Source: Deltaproteobacteria bacterium (GTDB lineage Bacteria > Desulfobacterota > Desulfobacteria > Desulfobacterales > JAABPS01). Taken from it: DNA of 10,620 nucleotides. The DNA is taken from the NCBI GenBank assembly GCA_019309685.1, contig JAFDFT010000130.1, positions 1 through 10,620 of the forward strand. The letters run 5' to 3'. Position 1 is the first letter of the stretch. Each line of letters starts with the position of its first letter. A program made the position numbers and the translations under genes. This document shows positions 1 to 6,240 of the stretch, in pieces. The notes under the pieces were generated by a model. It saw nothing but the letters and a program-made list of their open reading frames with translations, did no database searches and was not told the origin of the DNA.

Positions 1-1
1 C

Positions 2-1129
2 ATTACAGGTCATGGGACTATTGAAACTGCGGTAACGGCAACTAAATTAGGGGCATTTGATCTAATTGAAAAACCTCTTTCAATTGATAAGATAATTGTC
101 TCCATCAGTAACGCGCTTAATTTCAGAAGGCTCGAAGAAGAAAATAAATACCTCCGCAAAAAAGCAATTGATAAAAATTCTATTAATGGGAATAGCGCGG
201 CTGTTGCTGATTTAAAAAATAAAATCCTCGTCATAGCTGCATCCGACAAATGGGTTTTAATCTCCGGCGAAAATGGAACAGGCAAAGAGCTGGTCTCCCG
301 AACCATACATCAACTCAGCACAAGAGCGACACAACCGCTTATTACTGTAAATTGTGCGGCTATACCTGACGAATTAATAGAAAGTGAACTTTTCGGCCAT
401 GAAAAAGGCGCTTTGCCCGGCGCCAAAACCAAAAAAAGAGGTCAATTTGAATTGGCCAATAATGGAACGTTATTTTTTGATGAGATTTGCGATATGAGTC
501 TTTCGACTCAATCAAAACTTCTTCGCGTTCTTGAAGAAAAGAAATTTCAAAGGGTTGGAAGCAGCCGGTTTTTAGAAATGAATGTAAGAATCGTCGCTGC
601 CAGTAACCGCAATCTTCAAACTGAAATTAAAAATGGAACTTTCAGAAAGGATCTATATTACCGACTCAATGTCATCCCTATTGAGGTCCCGCCGTTAAGA
701 GAGCGAAAAGAGGATATCCCAACCCTTATTGATATTTTTCTCAACGACTTCACTAAAGAGAATCCTATCCATAAAAAGGAGTTAAAGCCGGGAGCAGTTG
801 AGCTTTTATGCAATTACGATTGGCCCGGCAATGTAAGAGAGTTAAAAAATTTAATAGAGCGCCTTTGCATTATGGTTAATAATAAAATCATTGATGTTGA
901 TGATATCCCACCACCGTATAAACCATCTGCTATCGATGAATCCAAAAAAAATGGTGCAAATTTATTTGTAATTAACAATTTTAAAGAGGCAAAGAAAGCC
1001 TTTGAAAAAGAGTTTTTAACCAGAAAAATTTTACAATATAATAATAATGTTTCTGATATAGCCAGAGCAATAGGTACTGGACGATCATATCTACAAAAAA
1101 AAATTAAGGATTTAAACAAAAACACTTAG
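2..1129 (+). CDS. NtrX-like sigma-54-type response regulator, 5' end outside window
   Basis: The frame is open from base 2 to the TAG ending at 1129, so the gene starts upstream. The visible part begins in the C-terminal end of a receiver domain (ITGHGTIETAV, then LGAFDLIEKPLS, whose Lys-Pro is the conserved receiver lysine). An AAA+ domain follows, with Walker A GENGTGKE (266-289), Walker B GTLFFDEI (464-487), the arginine-rich FRKDLYYRLN segment and the YDWPGNVREL motif. The end is a Fis-type helix-turn-helix (about 990-1126). The wording of the receiver end and of the HTH (RSYLQKKIK) resembles NtrX, the partner of the NtrY sensor kinase, more than NtrC. This is family-level inference. The sigma-54 contact loop, normally GAFTGA, reads GALPGA at 407-424, so classical sigma-54 activation is doubtful. 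rsmD follows after 35 bp. The domain call is firm; the NtrX assignment is moderately sure. Confidence 0.88.
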   Translation: MTGHGTIETAVTATKLGAFDLIEKPLSIDKIIVSISNALNFRRLEEENKYLRKKAIDKNSINGNSAAVADLKNKILVIAASDKWVLISGENGTGKELVSRTIHQLSTRATQPLITVNCAAIPDELIESELFGHEKGALPGAKTKKRGQFELANNGTLFFDEICDMSLSTQSKLLRVLEEKKFQRVGSSRFLEMNVRIVAASNRNLQTEIKNGTFRKDLYYRLNVIPIEVPPLRERKEDIPTLIDIFLNDFTKENPIHKKELKPGAVELLCNYDWPGNVRELKNLIERLCIMVNNKIIDVDDIPPPYKPSAIDESKKNGANLFVINNFKEAKKAFEKEFLTRKILQYNNNVSDIARAIGTGRSYLQKKIKDLNKNT

Positions 1130-1164
1130 TTTAACCAAGTTGTTTTAAAATTAAGGGTTTCAAC

Positions 1165-1719
1165 TTGAGGATTATTACAGGCGAATTAAAAGGGAAAAAA
1201 CTATTCTCCATAAAGGGCCAAACTACCCGTCCAACTTCAGATAAACTTCGAGAAACAATATTTAATATTTTAGCAAATCGTCTTATCGGAGCTTTTGTTC
1301 TCGATCTATTTGCAGGTACCGGTGCCCTTGGTATCGAGGCTATCAGCCGTGGAGCCTTATTTTCTTATTTTATTGATAATAAAAAAGAAGCAGTCGCCAT
1401 CATAAATAAAAATATTAAATCGTGTAAATTTGAGGACAGAAGCTCAATAATTCAATGGGATATAAAGAGAAGCTTAAAATGTATTGAAATGTTAAAAAAC
1501 AAATTTGATCTTGTCTTTATGGATCCGCCTTATAACGCCGGTTTAATAAAGCCCGCTTTAATAAATCTTCAACAAAGCGGAACGTTGCAAGCAGGCGCAT
1601 CTGTTGTTATAGAACATGCTCTTTACGAACCTATTCCTGACGATTTAAAAGAATTTAAGATTTCTGACAAAAGGAAGTACCGTAGGACTTTCTTGTCAAT
1701 CCTTAAATACGAATACTAG
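1165..1719 (+). CDS. rsmD: 16S rRNA (guanine(966)-N2)-methyltransferase RsmD
   Basis: RsmD uses S-adenosylmethionine to methylate the N2 of G966 in 16S rRNA during small-subunit assembly. The 184-residue protein has the family's usual length. It starts MRIITGELKG, carries the RPTSDKLRET segment (22-31), the SAM-binding loop DLFAGTGALGIEA (47-59) and the catalytic DPPY motif (120-123) typical of N2-guanine and N6-adenine methyltransferases. The start is TTG at 1165, chosen because it gives the canonical N-terminus and has AAGGG at 1153-1157, seven bases upstream. It lies 35 bp after the regulator gene and 68 bp before coaD. The rsmD-coaD pairing is common in bacteria and supports both calls. 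Confidence 0.95.
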   Translation: MRIITGELKGKKLFSIKGQTTRPTSDKLRETIFNILANRLIGAFVLDLFAGTGALGIEAISRGALFSYFIDNKKEAVAIINKNIKSCKFEDRSSIIQWDIKRSLKCIEMLKNKFDLVFMDPPYNAGLIKPALINLQQSGTLQAGASVVIEHALYEPIPDDLKEFKISDKRKYRRTFLSILKYEY

Positions 1720-1787
1720 ATATCTTGCTCGTGAAATTTTTGTGCTGTCTATAAAACCTAAAAAGTAAAAATATAGGAGATACGATT

Positions 1788-2285
1788 ATGCAACGAACTG
1801 CTATTTACCCCGGCTCTTTTGATCCTGTTACAAACGGTCATCTTGATATTATAGAAAGAGGCCGCAAACTTTTCGACAATATTATTATAACCATATTACA
1901 TAACCCAAACAAACAATTTACGTTTACCATTGAAGAACGAATGGAAATGATTGAGTCTTGCATTAAAAAATATCCTGATGTCAAAGCGGATTTTTATAAT
2001 GGGCTTTTGGTTGATTACGCGAAAAGTCAAAAAGCACAGGCCATTCTACGTGGTATTCGAGCTGTATCTGACTTTGAATATGAATTCCAGATGGCATTAA
2101 TGAATCGGCGGCTCAACCGAGATATTCAAACAGTTTCTTTGATGACCGGACTTCGGTGGATATTTACCAGCTCATCTATCATTAAAGAAGCCGCCAAATT
2201 CGGTGGGGATATTAGCGGTATGGTGCCGCCACTTGTTGAACAAAAATTAAAGGATAAATTTTCAGAAAACACAGCTAAAGGCTAA
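1788..2285 (+). CDS. coaD: Phosphopantetheine adenylyltransferase (PPAT)
   Basis: CoaD transfers AMP from ATP to 4'-phosphopantetheine, giving dephospho-CoA, the penultimate step of coenzyme A synthesis in the cytoplasm. The 165-residue protein has the normal length. It begins with the nucleotidyltransferase signature YPGSFDPVTNGH (residues 7-18; the (T/H)xGH motif is TNGH). Further on it has RGIRAVSDFEYE and the C-terminal TSSSIIKE and GGDISGMVPP segments, which correspond to the ISSTxxR-type ATP-binding region. The ATG has a strong Shine-Dalgarno, AGGAGA at 1775-1780, seven bases upstream. Nothing appears to be missing. The following LysR gene starts 10 bp after the stop, so the two are probably cotranscribed. 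Confidence 0.97.
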   Translation: MQRTAIYPGSFDPVTNGHLDIIERGRKLFDNIIITILHNPNKQFTFTIEERMEMIESCIKKYPDVKADFYNGLLVDYAKSQKAQAILRGIRAVSDFEYEFQMALMNRRLNRDIQTVSLMTGLRWIFTSSSIIKEAAKFGGDISGMVPPLVEQKLKDKFSENTAKG

Positions 2286-2295
2286 TTTTTAGAAA

Positions 2296-3192
2296 ATGGA
2301 TCTATGGCAGTTAAATATTTTTTGCAAAGTAGTCGAACTAAAGAGTTTTTCAAAGGCCGGCAGGGCTGTCAATATTTCACAGCCCACAATCAGTGCTCAT
2401 ATCAAAGATATTGAAAATGCATTTGGGTGCCGGCTCATTGACAGACTCCCTAAAGAGGCAACCCCAACAAAAGCTGGAGAGATTCTTTACAGCTATGCAC
2501 GCCGAATTATTGCATTAAACGATGAAGCACATACCGCTGTTTCTCAATTTCTTGGTAAAATTAACGGAGAGCTAAAAGTTGGCGGAAGTACCATTCCAGG
2601 GACATATATTTTCCCAAAAGTTATAGGCGATTTTAAAAGAAAATATCCAGAGGTGAGTGTTTCTATTTCAATTGGAGATACCCAAAACATTAGTAACGAT
2701 GTGCTAAACGGAACTATAGAGCTCGGCATCGTTGGCGCGCCAAGCAAAGACAACAAAATAAAACAACTTAAACTCCTCGGCGATAAAATGCGCCTGATTA
2801 TACCTTCCGGACATAAATGGTCGAACCATAAAACAATATCTTTGCATATGCTTCTTAAAGAACCATTTATATCACGTGAAACCGGATCAGGGACTTTAAA
2901 ATCGATTAATGATATTCTTGCCAAACAAAACTACACTATAAACAGTTTAAATGTTGTCGCTCAAATGGGAAGTACTGAAGCTGTAAAACAGGGAATCAAA
3001 AGCGGTGTGGGCGTTTCAATATTTTCTACTGTTGCCGTATCTGATGAACTTCAAGCCGGAACCCTAAAAGCCATTGACATTAAGGGCCTCAACCTCGTCA
3101 GATACTTTTACTTAATCAGGCATAAACAAAAAACTCTCTCACCGCTTAGCAGCATCTTCGAGACCTATTTAAAAGATAAATTTAATGCTTAA
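2296..3192 (+). CDS. LysR-type transcriptional regulator, resembling the selenium-metabolism-associated subgroup
   Basis: This is a 298-residue LysR-type regulator of standard length. The N-terminal winged helix-turn-helix spans about residues 1-60, with SFSKAGRAVNISQPTISAHI as recognition region. The periplasmic-binding-protein-like effector domain follows from about residue 90 (GGSTIPGTYIFPKVI, then IELGIVGAP). The opening MDLWQLNIFCKVVELKSFSK and the LGKINGELKVGGSTIPG linker match, from memory, a deltaproteobacterial subgroup annotated as selenium-metabolism-associated. No selenium gene is visible here, so its target is not shown. LysR regulators are often divergent from their targets; this one instead lies in line, 10 bp after coaD and 39 bp before popT. 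The start codon has no clear Shine-Dalgarno, which suggests translational coupling to coaD. Confidence 0.92.
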   Translation: MDLWQLNIFCKVVELKSFSKAGRAVNISQPTISAHIKDIENAFGCRLIDRLPKEATPTKAGEILYSYARRIIALNDEAHTAVSQFLGKINGELKVGGSTIPGTYIFPKVIGDFKRKYPEVSVSISIGDTQNISNDVLNGTIELGIVGAPSKDNKIKQLKLLGDKMRLIIPSGHKWSNHKTISLHMLLKEPFISRETGSGTLKSINDILAKQNYTINSLNVVAQMGSTEAVKQGIKSGVGVSIFSTVAVSDELQAGTLKAIDIKGLNLVRYFYLIRHKQKTLSPLSSIFETYLKDKFNA

Positions 3193-3231
3193 ACTAAGAC
3201 AATCCTTATACTATTTAAAGGAGTATTACCA

Positions 3232-4281
3232 TTGAAACATATTATTAACGGCTTTATTATCGGCATCGCGAATATCATACCTGGAGTTTCTGGAGGAACA
3301 TTCGCACTTATTCTCGGTATTTATCCTCAGCTTTTACGGGCGATAGGAACGTATAATATAAATTTTACCAAACTATTTCTCAATACACTAAAGACAAAGC
3401 AAATCAAAGAAACCAAAGAGTTGCTATTTTCAAAAGACTTTTATTTTCTTACACAAATATTTTTAGGGGCCTTAATTTCTATAGCTCTTTTAAGTAAAAT
3501 AATGAAATTCCTGCTGGAAAATCAATATGAAATCACATACGGCTTTTTCCTAGGCCTTATTGTTTTTTCAATATACATTCCCTATAAGCTAATTGATGAA
3601 AAAAAGTTTAAGAACTTTATATGGTTGATCGTAGGCGTTGGACTTACACTTTTTATCAGTATTAAAGTTGATCCGTCTGTTAAAATGATTGAAAAAAGTC
3701 AGCATTATAAAGAAATATTAGAAGGTGTTGGATCAGCTGCTGTACTAAAAAATCAGGTTTTCGAATATATAGTGATATGTTTAACGGGAATGATCGCTGT
3801 ATCAGCCATGGTACTTCCCGGCATAAGCGGTTCCTTCATCTTGCTTCTATTTGGCAAGTATTATCTTGTAATATCTGCCATTTCAAGACTGCATCACCTC
3901 TATTATGAAGACATTTTACTTATCTCTTCTTTTGGAGCCGGCTGCATTTTTGGGCTTGCTGCTTTTGTTAAATTCTTTAATTATATGTATTCAAAATTTA
4001 AAAACCAAACGATCTTTTTTTTGATCGGCCTTATGATTGGATCAATTTACGCGTTATGGCCATTTAAAAAATATCATTTTATCGATCTTTATATAAAAAG
4101 TAATAATGACATTTTAATGGTACCCGGATTCAAAATTTATACAAATCAATTAAGATTATTTGACACTATTGGACAGTTATGGCCAGTTGCTTTGAGCTTT
4201 ACTATAGGTTCGATTATCATGCTTCTTTTTATACGATATGAGAAAAAGCAAGATAATACTAAAAATGAAGAATCTACTTAG
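3232..4281 (+). CDS. popT: DUF368/PopT-type undecaprenyl-phosphate translocase, inner membrane
   Basis: The 349-residue protein is highly hydrophobic with many predicted membrane segments. It has the duplicated DUF368 signature: GIANIIPGVSGGTFALILG (residues 11-29) and, in the second half, AMVLPGISGSFILLLFG (near residues 190-207). Members of DUF368 have been reported as PopT, flippases that return the carrier lipid undecaprenyl phosphate to the cytoplasmic face for reuse in cell-wall and surface polysaccharide synthesis. That role is transferred from the family. The start is TTG at 3232, with AAAGGAG at 3217-3223 eight bases upstream and the usual short leader before the first PGxSGG loop. 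The protein is somewhat long for the family. Its TAG stop (4279-4281) lies inside the left terminal repeat of the adjoining mobile element, so the last residues may not be ancestral. Confidence 0.9.
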   Translation: MKHIINGFIIGIANIIPGVSGGTFALILGIYPQLLRAIGTYNINFTKLFLNTLKTKQIKETKELLFSKDFYFLTQIFLGALISIALLSKIMKFLLENQYEITYGFFLGLIVFSIYIPYKLIDEKKFKNFIWLIVGVGLTLFISIKVDPSVKMIEKSQHYKEILEGVGSAAVLKNQVFEYIVICLTGMIAVSAMVLPGISGSFILLLFGKYYLVISAISRLHHLYYEDILLISSFGAGCIFGLAAFVKFFNYMYSKFKNQTIFFLIGLMIGSIYALWPFKKYHFIDLYIKSNNDILMVPGFKIYTNQLRLFDTIGQLWPVALSFTIGSIIMLLFIRYEKKQDNTKNEEST

Positions 4282-4498
4282 TGTCCGTCCAGAAATTAGA
4301 TATTTTGTTCGAATTCAAGGAAGGCGATCCGCCTCAGGCGGATTAACCGGAGGAATACACTTAGTATTTCGAGGATTAAAATTTGAGCCTGTCGAAACTT
4401 AGCGAAGATCCCGTTCATCGGGGACACAGCTTGTCTCGCCGTAGCTCATTGCGAAGGCGGAAAGTCGTGCCAAATAGCAATTTATGGAAGGGCACTAA
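4278..4498. mobile_element. MITE-like element, 221 bp, with imperfect 20-bp terminal inverted repeats
   Basis: The left end TTAGTGTCCGTCCAGAAATT (4278-4297) and the reverse complement of 4479-4498, TTAGTGCCCTTCCATAAATT, agree at 17 of 20 positions. The interior has no coding capacity but several hairpins: ATCCGCCT/AGGCGGAT at 4327-4334 and 4336-4343 (perfect, one-base centre), CCCG/CGGG around 4410-4422, and CGCC/GGCG at 4437-4440 and 4456-4459. This fits a small non-autonomous transposable element. No clear target duplication is visible and no transposase is present, so the family is unknown. It occupies the whole gap between the convergent popT and pcm genes, and its hairpins might act as a transcription barrier. 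Confidence 0.65.
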
Positions 4499-4511
4499 TT
4501 AAAAAGAAGCG

Positions 4512-5168
4512 TTACACCTCTTTCCAGCCATGCACCCCCACCAATTTGACAAATCTACACCCACCTAAATTAGCTTTGTAAACACCCTTTTCATCTTTAG
4601 AAAGCTTTATCAATTCCTGTGAGTACTGATTCCCCACCGGTATTATCATATGGCCTCCTAAAGCGAGTTGTTCAATCAGTGAATTTGGTATTTCTGGCGC
4701 TCCTGCAGTTACGATAATCGCATCAAAAGGGCTTTCCTTTTTCCAGCCGGACGATCCATCAGAATACTTTGTTCGTATATTATAATAGTGAAGCGTATCA
4801 AAAAGTTTTCGCACTTTTATAAATAGAGAATGTATTCTTTCGATGGTATACACGCGAGATACGATTTCTGCGAGAATAGCCGCCTGATAGCCGGATCCCG
4901 TTCCTATCTCCAATACGCGGCTCTCCTCGTGTAATTCTAGCGCCTGAGTCATCTCTGCTACTATATATGGCTGTGAAATGGTTTGTTTTTCACCAATAGG
5001 TAGGGGAAAATCACCGTATGCCTGGTCCATTAATGCATCATTTACAAAAAGATGCCTCGGTACTTTTTGAAAGGCCTCAATAACTTTTGCATCAGTGATA
5101 CCGCGTGCTTCAATCTGTCGGGTAACCATCTCAGCGCGCTGTCGCACATATTTCATCGATTCTTTCAC
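4512..5168 (-). CDS. pcm: Protein-L-isoaspartate O-methyltransferase
   Basis: Pcm uses S-adenosylmethionine to methylate L-isoaspartyl residues formed by protein ageing, starting their repair back to aspartate. The 218-residue protein has the usual length. It shows the family motifs in order: VPRHLFV (36-42), the substrate-loop QTISQPY (62-68), SAM motif VLEIGTGSGYQAA (85-97), DAIIVTAGAPEIP (149-161) and GGHMIIPVG (171-179). The start is uncertain: the longest form uses GTG at 5168, while an ATG at 5156 (residue 5) also fits. Neither has a strong Shine-Dalgarno, and an in-frame stop lies upstream at 5205-5207. The gene is convergent to popT and lies downstream of the cyclo-ligase gene on the same strand, separated by 232 bp of repeat-like DNA. 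Confidence 0.96.
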   Translation of the reverse strand: MKESMKYVRQRAEMVTRQIEARGITDAKVIEAFQKVPRHLFVNDALMDQAYGDFPLPIGEKQTISQPYIVAEMTQALELHEESRVLEIGTGSGYQAAILAEIVSRVYTIERIHSLFIKVRKLFDTLHYYNIRTKYSDGSSGWKKESPFDAIIVTAGAPEIPNSLIEQLALGGHMIIPVGNQYSQELIKLSKDEKGVYKANLGGCRFVKLVGVHGWKEV

Positions 5169-5284
5169 TATACTTTTATCTCGGTCGTAAACCGTAACCC
5201 ATATTCAAATTTAAAATATTTTTATGGAAGGTATGGTAAGTGTTCGGGCAGAAAAAAACAATATCTAACATAAAAGTAATTAAG

Positions 5285-5340
5285 TAGTGCCCGTTCGATT
5301 TCAAAAAATGGGCACCGAAAGGTATTTCCAATCCGGAAAT
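5285..5340. repeat. Intergenic palindromes, possible remnant of a small repeat element
   Basis: Two inverted repeats stand close together: GTGCCC/GGGCAC (5287-5292 and 5310-5315) and ATTTCC/GGAAAT (5324-5329 and 5335-5340). The start, TAGTGCCCGT (5285-5294), resembles the left end of the 4278-4498 element (TAGTGTCCGT), and TTTATGGAAGG at 5221-5231 repeats exactly 11 bases of that element's right end (4481-4491). No complete element can be drawn. I see nothing else in the 5169-5400 gap: no gene and no U-tract terminator for the cyclo-ligase gene. Confidence 0.4.
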
Positions 5341-5400
5341 GAGCAATTTTTAATCCAATTATATTGAGACGGGAAAGGGTCGCTTTGTAGCGGAATCTTT

Positions 5401-5988
5401 TTAAATTTTATATATTATCCGCTCATCTGTTACGATAATGTCAACATGTTTATCATGGGAGTCCATGGGGACCTGTTGTATGATTTGCTTATCTAAAGCG
5501 AGTGCGACTTTTCTGGTGGTATTGGAAAGTTTGGGGATAAATCTGTCATAATATCCTTCGCCGGTACCAACCCTTCCACCTTTCTCATCAAAGGCAAGGC
5601 CGGGAATTATCGCAATATCAATACTTTCAATAGGCACAATCTTACATCTATTTATATTAGGTTCTAAGACACCCCGCTTTCCAAGCATCAAATCTGTCTT
5701 AAGATTATCAACCTTCATTAGCTTCATATCATATTGTTCATTATTAAATGCGGGTAGGACAACGATTTTCTTTAACTCAAAACATCTTTCCAGGATACTA
5801 TTTGAGGCGACTTCACCCTCTTTACCCATATATAACAATGCGATTGAAGACTCTAAAAAATTGGCAAGCTCAAACAAATTGTTTTCAATTAGTTTTGTTC
5901 TTTTAGATAAATCTTTATCAGAGATCTTACCAATCATTGTCTTGAAATCATTTCTTATCTCAATCTTTTTTTCCTGCAATTCGTCCAT
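5401..5988 (-). CDS. fau: 5-formyltetrahydrofolate cyclo-ligase
   Basis: The enzyme uses ATP to convert 5-formyltetrahydrofolate to 5,10-methenyltetrahydrofolate, recycling a folate storage form into the active one-carbon pool. The 195-residue protein has normal length. The family signature is clear: IIPGLAFDEKGGRVGTGEGYYDR ends at residue 149, with the ATP-binding GxGxGYYDR core as GTGEGYYDR (141-149; many relatives have GYGGGYYDR). The LYMGKEGEV segment (52-60) and VVLPAF (76-81) correspond to the substrate-binding strands. The ATG at 5988 has AGGAGA six bases upstream (complement of 5995-6000) and a good promoter at 6019-6047. serS starts divergently. In many proteobacteria the 6S RNA gene lies beside this gene; I did not recognise 6S RNA here. 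Confidence 0.93.
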   Translation of the reverse strand: MDELQEKKIEIRNDFKTMIGKISDKDLSKRTKLIENNLFELANFLESSIALLYMGKEGEVASNSILERCFELKKIVVLPAFNNEQYDMKLMKVDNLKTDLMLGKRGVLEPNINRCKIVPIESIDIAIIPGLAFDEKGGRVGTGEGYYDRFIPKLSNTTRKVALALDKQIIQQVPMDSHDKHVDIIVTDERIIYKI

Positions 5989-6018
5989 AAAAAATCTCCT
6001 ATAATCGGCTTTTTTAGT

Positions 6019-6047
6019 CTTATACAGTATTAGGGAAGTAAAGTCAA
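6019..6047 (-). promoter_or_regulatory. Sigma-70-type promoter for the cyclo-ligase gene
   Basis: Reading the minus strand, TTGACT (complement of 6042-6047) is followed after exactly 17 bases by TATAAG (complement of 6019-6024). Both boxes are close to consensus. Transcription would start near 6012, giving a leader of about 25 nt that contains the AGGAGA ribosome-binding site. Confidence 0.7.
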
Positions 6048-6060
6048 CTTATAATAATCA

Positions 6061-6089
6061 TTGACTAAATTGACGCTACATGTTAGAAT
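6061..6089 (+). promoter_or_regulatory. Sigma-70-type promoter for serS-thrC
   Basis: TTGACT (6061-6066), a 17-base spacer and TAGAAT (6084-6089) form a near-consensus promoter. Transcription would start near 6096, leaving an unusually long leader of about 145 nt before serS. Its -35 box lies only 13 bp from the -35 box of the divergent cyclo-ligase promoter. Confidence 0.7.
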
Positions 6090-6099
6090 ATTTTTTATA

Positions 6100-6226
6100 T
6101 TTAAAGAACGAAAAGGGCAAATGATTTTTTATCTGCCGATTCATTGAGTTCGTGTTAATAAAAATCACGTCATCAAGGATTATCTCCCTTTTCTTAAACG
6201 GGTTACGTTTTACAAGTATTGTCCCG
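6100..6226 (+). promoter_or_regulatory. Possible structured 5' leader of serS
   Basis: Right after the predicted start site, GAAAAGGG (6110-6117) can pair perfectly with CCCTTTTC (6186-6193), extended by TTTAA (6100-6104) with TTAAA (6194-6198) across a five-base bulge. A second small stem, CGGG (6199-6202) with CCCG (6223-6226), follows just before the weak TAGG ribosome-binding site (6231-6234). This could be a regulatory leader or a small RNA. I do not recognise a T-box, a known riboswitch or 6S RNA, and A/T-rich sequence can form such pairs by chance. Confidence 0.3.
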
Positions 6227-6240
6227 AGTATAGGCTTATT

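Noticed and set aside
814..1125. Antisense open frame opposite the NtrX-like C-terminus
   Set aside because: Shadow of the coding strand; no ribosome-binding site or domain.
413..1129. A separate short gene starting at the TTG at 413
   Set aside because: The frame is open and clearly homologous to an NtrX-type receiver and AAA+ domain all the way to base 2; the TTG is the Leu of GALPGA.
2544..2924. Antisense open frame of about 126 codons inside the LysR gene
   Set aside because: It lies entirely opposite a well-supported gene and its translation resembles no family.
5052..5273. Plus-strand open frame overlapping the pcm start region
   Set aside because: Mostly antisense to pcm; the part outside pcm is A/T-rich intergenic sequence with repeat similarity.
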